Shown: positions 1 through 5,088 of the stretch, piece after piece
How positions within the stretch are numbered: position 1 is the first letter of the stretch
Layout of the letters: every line of letters begins with the position of its first letter
DNA from: Nitrososphaerales archaeon TH526
Lineage (GTDB): Archaea > Thermoproteota > Nitrososphaeria > Nitrososphaerales > Nitrososphaeraceae
Assembly: GCA_014523665.1 (NCBI GenBank)
Contig: JAATVR010000230.1
Location: 1-5,088, forward strand
DNA: 5,088 nucleotides
Direction: 5' to 3'
Program-made: the position numbers and the translations under genes
Notes under the pieces: generated by a model
Seen by the model: only the letters and a program-made list of their open reading frames with translations
What the model was told of the DNA's origin: nothing
Database searches by the model: none

Positions 1-653
1 GTACTGTGGTGTATACACCGTCCGAGAACTATGTTGGAACAGATTCATTTCGCTACGTAGTAAATGATGGTCTACAAGACAGCAGTCTTGCAACTGCTAC
101 GGTAAACGTAGGAAATGGTACCGACACTGATGTATCTTCTGAGATACCAATCGCCATTATTACTGGACCTGATACAGTAAAAGCAGGAGAAGTATTTAGT
201 TTAGATGGAAGCGGTAGTTATGACCCAGATGGCGGCGAAATTACTAGCTATCATTGGAGTAGTACAGATAGATTTTTAGCAGTAGGCTTGATCGATGATA
301 ACAATGCAATTATATCTTTGAATTCACCATCAGTCGTTAATCCAACTACTCTTTCGTTTTCATTGGTAGTTGGAACCGCCGATGGAGACGAAAGTGACCC
401 GACAACTAAACAGATTACTATTATGACTACTGCTGCTCCGCCTAGCGAAAATAGAGAAGTTGAACTGACAACAGAATTTGGTAGTACTGGGGATTGGTTC
501 TCCACAATTATCAATCCTTTTATGAGTAATATTACCCCTTGGCTATTTGTTTTCGGAAGTTTGATTATAGTCGTATTAGTAATCAACAAACTAAGAAGTA
601 GAAAACCACCGCTTTCAGAGGTCAAGGTGAGAGTTGAAGGAGGTATAGATTAA
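1..653 (+). CDS. C-terminal part of a membrane-anchored surface protein with Ig/cadherin-like and PKD-like domains (5' end outside window)
   Basis: The reading frame is open to the left edge (the codon at 3-5 is Thr), so the true start is outside the window; the GTG at 6 lies inside a domain. Counting from that GTG, residues 1-35 match the end of a cadherin-like/Big_9 repeat (YTPSENYVGTDSFRYVVNDG). Residues about 48-139 look like a PKD/K319L-type beta-sandwich with the signature DGSGSYDPDG at 67-76. A Ser/Thr/Glu-rich stretch follows, then a hydrophobic segment at about 177-194 and a basic tail (KLRSRK). That order indicates an extracellular protein held by a C-terminal transmembrane anchor, with about 20 cytoplasmic residues. 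Such domains usually serve adhesion or cell-surface architecture; the ligand cannot be told. The next gene starts 2 nt after the stop, so the two are probably co-transcribed. The topology is well supported, the specific role is not. Confidence 0.85.
   Translation, partial: TVVYTPSENYVGTDSFRYVVNDGLQDSSLATATVNVGNGTDTDVSSEIPIAIITGPDTVKAGEVFSLDGSGSYDPDGGEITSYHWSSTDRFLAVGLIDDNNAIISLNSPSVVNPTTLSFSLVVGTADGDESDPTTKQITIMTTAAPPSENREVELTTEFGSTGDWFSTIINPFMSNITPWLFVFGSLIIVVLVINKLRSRKPPLSEVKVRVEGGID
637..644 (+). promoter_or_regulatory. Shine-Dalgarno site for the 206-residue ORF
   Basis: AAGGAGGT lies 11 nt before the ATG at 656, inside the last codons of the preceding surface-protein gene. It is a near-perfect complement of the 16S rRNA 3' end and fixes the downstream start. 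It also suggests that this gene is translated from a leadered, polycistronic mRNA, unlike the probably leaderless genes further right. Confidence 0.7.
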
Positions 654-655
654 GA

Positions 656-1276
656 ATGGCCATCTCATACAGTCACAGACTTGATCCATACGAACGCATA
701 AATGATACATTTAAACAATTCTTTCGTCAAGCATTTGAGGATAATAAGCAATTTCTTAAACTTGATAGTGTGGCTGATGTTTGTAATTGGTATCAAAAAA
801 CAAACGAATTCACGCAGGCAGCCAGAGGGGGGAAAAGATCAGTTGCTGAGTATGTAGCAAATAAAATAACCGAAAAACTGTTAAAGGATGTTGATACATA
901 TTACTTGAAAAACCTTTTAAACTTAATAGGGTATAAAACTAAATTTAAGGACGGGGCAGTAGAGATTGACTTCCAAACTGAGTTAGCGTCAGTGAGACTA
1001 TATACCAAGTTTATTAACGAAGTTAATCAAGATGATATCTGTTCAATTACCCTAAAATTTAGTCTAAATATGATCACATTTATCTCAAATTTATGTATCA
1101 AGTACACTCAGAATATTAGAGCGATAGAAATCGAAAGACTTGGCATAGATTTGGGACTGGTACTTGACAAATTAGCAATATGGTACAAAGGGGCTATGGA
1201 ACGAGAACTTTCGTTGGATGTTCCCATAAATTTAGCACATAAAAAATATGAGATTAAGGATATAATTCTGCTCTAA
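656..1276 (+). CDS. hypothetical protein, alpha-helical, cytoplasmic, 206 residues
   Basis: I do not recognise this family. The start is well defined: ATG at 656, 2 nt after the upstream stop, with a strong Shine-Dalgarno sequence 11 nt ahead. The protein has no signal peptide, no clear membrane helix and no nucleotide-binding motif. It appears largely helical, with amphipathic stretches at about 14-35, 62-92 and 108-180 and a basic GGKR turn near 58-61. Three cysteines (43, 128, 147) are scattered and do not form a metal site. A short, more hydrophobic stretch (about 129-149) is too polar for a confident membrane segment. Tight coupling to the gene for the membrane-anchored surface protein suggests a functional link, for example a cytoplasmic partner, but that is inference. 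A T6 tract follows directly after the stop. Confidence 0.8.
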   Translation: MAISYSHRLDPYERINDTFKQFFRQAFEDNKQFLKLDSVADVCNWYQKTNEFTQAARGGKRSVAEYVANKITEKLLKDVDTYYLKNLLNLIGYKTKFKDGAVEIDFQTELASVRLYTKFINEVNQDDICSITLKFSLNMITFISNLCIKYTQNIRAIEIERLGIDLGLVLDKLAIWYKGAMERELSLDVPINLAHKKYEIKDIILL

Positions 1277-1306
1277 GGATTTTTTGCTTGAATCTATTTC
1301 TTATAC
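1277..1306 (+). terminator. T-rich archaeal-type terminator after the surface-protein pair
   Basis: A T6 run at 1280-1285, followed by further T-rich sequence (CTATTTCTTAT), begins 3 nt after the stop of the 206-residue ORF and lies in the 55-nt convergent gap before the leftward winged-helix gene. Archaeal RNA polymerase stops at T tracts without needing a hairpin, and none is evident here. For the leftward gene the nearest matching tract is the A6 run at 1241-1246 on this strand, inside the end of the neighbouring gene. Confidence 0.45.
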
Positions 1307-1331
1307 AGTAGTCTTTCCCTGCTGGTAATGC

Positions 1332-1637
1332 TCAAGAATTAACTGCTCTTCTTGTTCCCCACTCCTTACCGGCTGTTGCCAATTTCCATATCTTTGCCTT
1401 ACGAGAGAATTCAATTTTATATCTATGGATAAAACCCTTCTTACCCAGATCATCAATATTTTTACGAATAAATCGGTAATTTGTGGTTGATAGTGCTTTT
1501 CTCTTGTACATTTGGTACGCTGAACTAACTGGATGAATACAAATATACTCCAGTATTTCCGTTTGAATTGAAGTGATGTTTTGATTTAGGGCATCTAAAG
1601 ACTTCAAAACGACTAGAAGATTGTTAGGGTCTGTCAA
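1332..1637 (-). CDS. small winged-helix DNA-binding protein (putative transcription regulator)
   Basis: This 101-residue protein looks like a single winged helix-turn-helix domain. Helix 1 is about 22-34 (SIQTEILEYICIHP), helix 2 about 38-48, the recognition helix about 51-66 (TTNYRFIRKNIDDLGKKG), and the wing ends in IHRYKIEF...KIWKLATAGKEW (70-93). This resembles the 'yrLT..G' end of many archaeal wHTH regulators. It is basic and has no ligand or membrane domain, so it probably acts as a simple repressor or activator. No ATG precedes residue 43. The longest start is TTG (1635-1637), and a TATA-like element centred about 27 nt upstream supports it as a leaderless or near-leaderless start; a second TTG at 1605-1607 is the alternative. 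The gene is divergent from the AbrB-type ORF with start codons overlapping by 1 bp, which suggests mutual regulation. The regulated target is unknown. Confidence 0.75.
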   Translation of the reverse strand: MTDPNNLLVVLKSLDALNQNITSIQTEILEYICIHPVSSAYQMYKRKALSTTNYRFIRKNIDDLGKKGFIHRYKIEFSRKAKIWKLATAGKEWGTRRAVNS

Positions 1638-1855
1638 TGCCCCCTTTTGTACCTATCTATAATATAAAAAGTGTTCGTGGCAAGAAGATTGTGAAAGATA
1701 TAGAATATCGAAAAGTCTATGGACTTGTGGGAGATCAATCTCTTTCGATAGTGCTGCCAAAATCATATGCTCTCCACCTGGGTTTGGAGAAGGGAAACTT
1801 CGTCAAGGTTTATGAAGAAAAAAACAAGATAGTTGTGGAGAAAGCAGAGAATTGA
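1637..1855 (+). CDS. AbrB/SpoVT-type DNA-binding protein
   Basis: Residues about 32-70 form a typical SpoVT/AbrB swapped-hairpin domain: GDQSLSIVLPKSYALHLGLE, followed by KGNFVKVYEE and NKIVVEKA. Proteins of this family bind DNA as dimers through the beta-barrel and act as transition-state regulators, antitoxins or plasmid-copy regulators. No toxin gene (PIN, MazF, RelE) lies next to it, so an independent regulator is likelier than an antitoxin. The start is uncertain. ATG at 1637 gives 72 residues with weak AGGGT 6 nt upstream. GTG at 1691 gives 54 residues, keeps the whole domain and lies 27 nt from a TATA-like element. The stop TGA overlaps a TTG beginning a 35-residue ORF, and an in-phase A_AAA_AAC heptamer (1819-1825) precedes the last ten codons. 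The neighbourhood suggests control of the winged-helix gene and/or the replication gene downstream. Confidence 0.8.
   Translation: MPPFVPIYNIKSVRGKKIVKDIEYRKVYGLVGDQSLSIVLPKSYALHLGLEKGNFVKVYEEKNKIVVEKAEN
1658..1670. promoter_or_regulatory. near-symmetric TATA element, possibly bidirectional
   Basis: TATAATATAAAAA is read on the other strand as TTTTTATATTATA, close to archaeal TATA boxes in both orientations. Its centre (1664) is 27 nt from the leftward TTG start at 1637 and 27 nt from an in-frame GTG (1691) in the AbrB-type ORF. Archaeal initiation normally occurs 26-28 nt from the TATA centre, so both messages could start at or near their start codons. The leftward reading is the stronger one, because no other promoter is visible for the winged-helix gene. 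This is inference from spacing, without transcript data. Confidence 0.45.
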
Positions 1856-1881
1856 AAGTTGTGGAGGATGATGGAATTAAA
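1831..1881 (+). repeat. imperfect 26-bp tandem direct repeat across the AbrB stop codon
   Basis: AGTTGTGGAG occurs at 1831-1840 and again at 1857-1866. Each copy is followed after 7-8 variable bases by GAATTGAA (1849-1856) or GAATTAAA (1874-1881). The period of 26 is not a multiple of three. The first copy encodes the last strand of the AbrB domain (VVEKAEN), and the second encodes VVEDDGIK in the next frame, the start of the 35-residue ORF. Confidence 0.5.
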
Positions 1882-1959
1882 TGTCTAGAAAAAGGTTGGG
1901 GAACCTGTAGCCAATACCGTCTTTCGCACATGTTTCAAGGAGACCTCCACGAAGCATGA
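1852..1959 (+). CDS. candidate 35-residue Cys2His2-pattern microprotein overlapping the AbrB stop
   Basis: The frame is TTG at 1852 (overlapping the AbrB TGA as TTGA) to TGA at 1957-1959, 35 residues. The product carries C11, C19, H26 and H33 (C-x7-C-x6-H-x6-H) with the core CLEKGWGTCSQYRLSHMF, a spacing that could hold one zinc ion. The composition (one Trp, paired Cys and His, helix-forming end) looks protein-like, and the ORF fills most of what would otherwise be an empty 182-nt gap, leaving a normal-sized promoter for the next gene. GGAG at 1837-1840 is a possible ribosome site, 11 nt ahead of the TTG. The frame is also open upstream from 1816, so the same residues could be made as a -1 frameshift extension of the AbrB protein. 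It has no ATG start and I do not recognise a family, so it may be spurious or a decayed extension. Confidence 0.4.
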   Translation: MKVVEDDGIKCLEKGWGTCSQYRLSHMFQGDLHEA

Positions 1960-1979
1960 ACGTTACTAATAATATTAAA

Positions 1980-2030
1980 CGCCTAGATAAATTTTTCTCT
2001 TATAGGATAAAATTGATCTCGTCTGAGGCG
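1980..2030. promoter_or_regulatory. promoter with flanking inverted repeat upstream of the prim-pol/helicase gene
   Basis: CGCCTAGA (1980-1987) and TCTGAGGCG (2022-2030) are inverted repeats with one extra G in the right arm, centred near 2005. Between them lies a T tract (1992-1996) and the TATA-like stretch TTATAGGATAAAA (2000-2012), placed about 26-38 nt before the ATG at 2038, as expected for a leaderless or short-leader archaeal promoter. The arrangement looks like an operator enclosing a TATA box, a plausible target for the AbrB or winged-helix protein. The T tract could also end transcripts from the AbrB side. Binding is inferred only from position and symmetry. Confidence 0.4.
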
Positions 2031-2037
2031 AATTGGA

Positions 2038-4815
2038 ATGAAAGAGCATATAGATTCTAAAGATCTGATCGATCTTTTAAATGCTGGTCACAATAAGCTA
2101 GTTCCATTATTAAACGATGGCAAGACTCCCCGCTTGCTAATTGAGGAAGATATTGTCAGGATTGAGAAGGAGAACAATAGATTGGCATCATCTGGTAATC
2201 ATGAACGCTCATGGTTTGGATTTATGGAGAATCATCCTAAATTCTGGACAAAAGAGAAGCTTGCTGACCCCTTTTATCAACAGAAATTTAATAATGTAGC
2301 AAAAATAACGGGCTATTCCGGAGACTATAATTATGACCTGACTTTAGATATCGATTCAGATTATGTATACGAGCTACTGAAATCTCCGAAGATAATGAAG
2401 AATAAAAGGGTAAAGTCATTTATTAAACTCAACTCATTTGCTTCAGAAAGAAATGAGCTCGATTCTTTGTTTGAATTCCTTTCGAAGATAACTTATACTG
2501 TAAAGACAAGAAAAAAGTACGGATACCATATTCATTGGAAGGAGGACTTTTCATGCAAACAAATCCTATCTTCAAGTTGCATCGAAAGAAGAGAATTTGA
2601 GATTATTACTGAAAAGCACTTAGTTACACTACCTCCCTCTAGGCATAGAGATGATGAAAATTTCCAATATCAATGTATTGAACCTACTGAGGTACGGCAA
2701 CTGGACGGATTGTACAAACTTCTGATAGAGATTTTAAGTGAATGTCTTCGCAACTTAGGCGATGATATACATGAACATCTCCCTGTTACTCCACCTAATG
2801 ATAATCCTTTGTCAGAAATAGTAAATATAGAAAATTCTAAAAATCTAAACGAGGGACAAACTATTAGATTATCCAAAATAATAGCTCCACTATACAATAA
2901 GGGATGCAGAAATAGTATTGTCCTTGGAATCACAGGCCTACTCTACAAGAGTGGCTTTTCGAAGCAAAGTGCAATTTCTATTATACAACGAATCGTATCT
3001 GACAATAATGATGAAGAGAGCACGCAACGAGTTTCCACTGTTTTATTAACCTATGAAAAGGCAGAGAGAGAGGGACCGGATAGCATTACTGGAATATCTA
3101 TCTTAAGGCAAATAATACTAAGCCAACAGTACACTCAAAAAGAGGAAAAACCTGATGAAAAGGTTCAGGATATTATCAATGAAATCCATGAAGTACTAGA
3201 ACTAAGTCTAAATGAACGCAGTAAAAAAAACAGTGAGGGAAAGGAAGCTGATAATATACTTCCTGAAGAAGCAAAAAGGTTACTCTCTAAGTATATTTAC
3301 AAAGTAACTTCTTTTGACTTTCCAATTAAATTGATACTTACGAGTTCCCATTTCAAAAATGTAATTTCAGCTATGATCTTCGAAAACAAGATTAGAGATA
3401 ATAAAACAGGAGAAGTAGTAGAGGTTGTTTATATGCTAGAACTTGAAAATATCATAATTGATGCTTTCCCTAGTCAGGTAATAATATATGATAACCCGAT
3501 AGACAAGACAAGAAAATATGAAATAACGTTTGTCCCTAGTTCTGGTAAAAAAATTTTGAAAATAGGCCCAGTAAGCTTTGATGATATTGTTGCTGAATTA
3601 CAATTAAGAAATAGGATCTTAAGGAAATCTGCAGTCCATGATGCCTTATCCGCTATTATCTCGGCATATGAAGGTACCGGAATGGCCGTAATAAACGATA
3701 AAGTAACTATTCCAGGTTACTACATAATTGATGGTTTATTCATTGCAAATGAAACTAGTCAACTCCCGTTACCAGTACCGCTTTTAGCTTCCTCCTCTTC
3801 CTCACTTTTGAATTTAAGTCAATATTCAGGGAATGATATTGAGAAAATAAAGTTCTGTATATCGCTACTTGAAGAGCTATCCACAAGGTGGAGAACAGGA
3901 GTATTTTCCATTATAATCAAATGGGCAATCATCGCCCCCTTTGTTTACATTCTGAAACAGAACAACAAGTGGATTCCGTTCCTATACCTATATGGATGGT
4001 CTAATGCTGGCAAGACAACTCTTGGCAAGGTTATACTTTCAGTATGGAGAATATATGATTTAAAGACAAGAGATGAGTACCTTTTAGGATTCACAAATAT
4101 TAATAGTGAAGCAAGATTTGGCAAGGTTGTGTCCAGAGACACGTATCCAAGAGTAATTAATGAAGTAAAGTCATTATCTGATCTTAGATACAGTAATATT
4201 TTAGAAATGATGAAAAATGCTGCTGAGAATGTTAATGCAAGAGGAAGGATCGAGAACTACAGAAATTATGTCAACATATCAGCTCTGAGTCCCCTTGTAC
4301 TGACTAGCAATTATCCACCTCCCGAGAATGATACGGGATTTAAAAGGCGGGTGAGGTGTATATATTTCGACAAAAACGATGCTCACCAAGAAGAGGACTC
4401 CAAAAAATTTGAAAGATGGTTTGAGGATAGTAAAGATGTCCTCGGAATCTTAGGTGATTTTGCCGCAAGCTATCTGAGAGAACACATAGAATTACTAACT
4501 GACAGAAATATGGATTGGGAACAAAGAGCAAAGGAGGTGCTGAAAGCATTTTACCGATACGCTTCAAAAGAAGAGCCAAGTTGGATCAACGATACCGTCG
4601 AAGAAAATACCATTGAAGAGAGCAAAGACGAAGTTACTGCTGAATTAAGGTCATTTCTAACAAATGAAATCAATGAATATTTCAACAAGTATACTAAAAC
4701 AATAGAATACCAAAACGATGAACTAGTAAAAGCATTGCGTGATATACAAGAGTATGAATCAACAGTGTTAATAGATAGGGCAAGATTTTGTGTTGAAAAT
4801 AAAATTATATCATAA
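2038..4815 (+). CDS. prim-pol (AEP primase) fused to P-loop helicase; replication protein of a plasmid/integrated element
   Basis: This 925-residue protein combines priming/polymerisation with helicase activity. Residues about 55-235 form a bifunctional primase/polymerase domain. Motif I is LDIDSD (D104, D106), motif II is GYHIHW (H164), and motif III lies around FEIITEKH (E188), followed by LPPSRH (198-203), a hallmark of prim-pol proteins. Residues about 265-352 resemble a PriCT helical domain (LYNKGCRNSIVLGITGLLYK, DEEST at 325-329). After a charged linker, the C-terminal half is a helicase of SF3/DUF927-like type. It has Walker A GWSNAGKTT (653-661), a Walker B-like VINEV (706-710) with Asn where Asp is usual, sensor LVLTSN (753-758) and a candidate arginine finger KRR (769-771). 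Such fusions unwind and prime the origin of plasmids, viruses and integrated elements. The ATG at 2038 is the first good start; no Shine-Dalgarno is visible, and a TATA-like element upstream fits leaderless expression. The C-terminal 80 residues are unassigned. Confidence 0.88.
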   Translation: MKEHIDSKDLIDLLNAGHNKLVPLLNDGKTPRLLIEEDIVRIEKENNRLASSGNHERSWFGFMENHPKFWTKEKLADPFYQQKFNNVAKITGYSGDYNYDLTLDIDSDYVYELLKSPKIMKNKRVKSFIKLNSFASERNELDSLFEFLSKITYTVKTRKKYGYHIHWKEDFSCKQILSSSCIERREFEIITEKHLVTLPPSRHRDDENFQYQCIEPTEVRQLDGLYKLLIEILSECLRNLGDDIHEHLPVTPPNDNPLSEIVNIENSKNLNEGQTIRLSKIIAPLYNKGCRNSIVLGITGLLYKSGFSKQSAISIIQRIVSDNNDEESTQRVSTVLLTYEKAEREGPDSITGISILRQIILSQQYTQKEEKPDEKVQDIINEIHEVLELSLNERSKKNSEGKEADNILPEEAKRLLSKYIYKVTSFDFPIKLILTSSHFKNVISAMIFENKIRDNKTGEVVEVVYMLELENIIIDAFPSQVIIYDNPIDKTRKYEITFVPSSGKKILKIGPVSFDDIVAELQLRNRILRKSAVHDALSAIISAYEGTGMAVINDKVTIPGYYIIDGLFIANETSQLPLPVPLLASSSSSLLNLSQYSGNDIEKIKFCISLLEELSTRWRTGVFSIIIKWAIIAPFVYILKQNNKWIPFLYLYGWSNAGKTTLGKVILSVWRIYDLKTRDEYLLGFTNINSEARFGKVVSRDTYPRVINEVKSLSDLRYSNILEMMKNAAENVNARGRIENYRNYVNISALSPLVLTSNYPPPENDTGFKRRVRCIYFDKNDAHQEEDSKKFERWFEDSKDVLGILGDFAASYLREHIELLTDRNMDWEQRAKEVLKAFYRYASKEEPSWINDTVEENTIEESKDEVTAELRSFLTNEINEYFNKYTKTIEYQNDELVKALRDIQEYESTVLIDRARFCVENKIIS

Positions 4816-5088
4816 GGGGAGAAGACTGGAAGGGCAATGAACATGATTATGCAATGCTAGAATGAGGGCATATTAAGAGGAGACTATTATGGGTATGAAG
4901 TTATTTACAACTGATAGCAATTACCGCCTGTGAAGTTAAATAAAGTTTTGAAGTCTAAATGCGTTAAATACACATAATATGATATACAAATCCAGCTTTA
5001 TAGCTTGTTTCCGATGTCCTAGGTAGGTACAATGAAAATATTAAGTGTGACAACGTGTCTGAATCCGATTAGTACGACATAGGTAGAA
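4816..5088. other. AT-rich region with no convincing gene
   Basis: No frame on either strand is open for more than about 35 codons here apart from antisense shadows of the helicase gene. Two micro-ORFs stand out. One at 4889-4933 (14 residues, MGMKLFTTDSNYRL) has a good GAGGAG ribosome site 6 nt upstream. The other at 4979-5026 (15 residues) contains a CFRC motif. AT-rich stretches at 4936-4950 and 4965-4985 could be promoter sequence for a gene beyond the right edge. I see no tRNA, attachment site, hairpin terminator or repeat array. It may be the decayed edge of the element or the leader of the next gene. Confidence 0.5.

Noticed and set aside
251..625. Reverse-strand ORF of 124 codons opposite the surface-protein gene
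   Set aside because: It mirrors a gene with clear Ig/PKD and membrane-anchor signatures and has no recognisable domain or promoter of its own.
1867..1875. C-box-like GATGATGG suggesting a C/D guide RNA
   Set aside because: No matching D box (CTGA) at a sensible distance and no C'/D' pair.
1893..1906. Small hairpin AGGTT-GGGG-AACCT
   Set aside because: Only 5 bp, not followed by a T tract, and inside the candidate microprotein ORF; not enough for a terminator or regulator.
1881..1910. 9-codon ORF starting at ATG 1881
   Set aside because: Too short, no ribosome site, and in a different frame from the better-supported 35-residue ORF.
1861..1950. tRNA-like outline: GTGGAGG and CCTCCAC form a perfect 7-bp terminal stem 90 nt long, with TTCAAGG near the T-loop position
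   Set aside because: No T-stem, D-stem or 7-nt anticodon loop can be formed on either strand, and the region is better explained by the 35-residue ORF. The stem may be chance.
4340..4844. Two reverse-strand ORFs opposite the helicase C-terminus
   Set aside because: Antisense shadows of a strongly supported coding frame; their composition is biased and no domains are visible.
5005..5082. Reverse- and forward-strand mini-ORFs and the palindrome CCTAGG near the right edge
   Set aside because: Length and composition are as expected by chance in AT-rich sequence, and no repeat partner was seen to suggest an att site or inverted terminal repeat.

Overview
The window is AT-rich, gene-dense and looks archaeal, most likely from the ammonia-oxidising Nitrososphaeria (Thaumarchaeota, perhaps a Nitrososphaera/Nitrosocosmicus-type genome). 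The grounds are indirect. There is a PKD/Ig-type surface protein with a C-terminal membrane anchor, a small winged-helix protein and an AbrB-type protein of a style I associate with thaumarchaea, TATA-like elements about 27 nt from start codons instead of bacterial -35/-10 boxes, and T-tract ends. No rRNA or marker gene fixes the taxon.

Layout. (1) From 1 to 1276 lies a forward pair: the C-terminal part of a secreted, membrane-anchored beta-sandwich protein, then 2 nt later an unrecognised 206-residue helical protein with a strong Shine-Dalgarno sequence. A T6 tract follows. (2) From 1332 to 1959 is a compact regulatory cluster. A leftward winged-helix protein and a rightward AbrB/SpoVT protein have start codons that overlap by one base. 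A near-symmetric TATA element sits inside the first codons of the AbrB ORF. An overlooked 35-residue ORF with a Cys/Cys/His/His pattern overlaps the AbrB stop as TTGA and is also reachable by a -1 shift on an A_AAA_AAC heptamer. (3) From 1960 to 2037 is a promoter region in which an interrupted inverted repeat brackets a TATA-like sequence. (4) From 2038 to 4815 is a 925-residue replication protein with an N-terminal archaeo-eukaryotic primase/polymerase (prim-pol) domain, a PriCT-like helical segment and a C-terminal P-loop helicase. (5) From 4816 to 5088 I find no convincing gene, only micro-ORFs and AT-rich sequence.

Reading together: a large prim-pol/helicase preceded by two divergent small DNA-binding proteins and a possible zinc microprotein resembles the replication-and-control core of a plasmid or integrated element, with the divergent pair as a candidate genetic switch. 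The surface-protein pair on the left may be host sequence or cargo. No integrase, att site or tRNA is visible, so the element status and its borders are inference. The least ordinary part is 1630-1960, where start codons, promoter, stop codon, repeat and a second reading frame are packed together.
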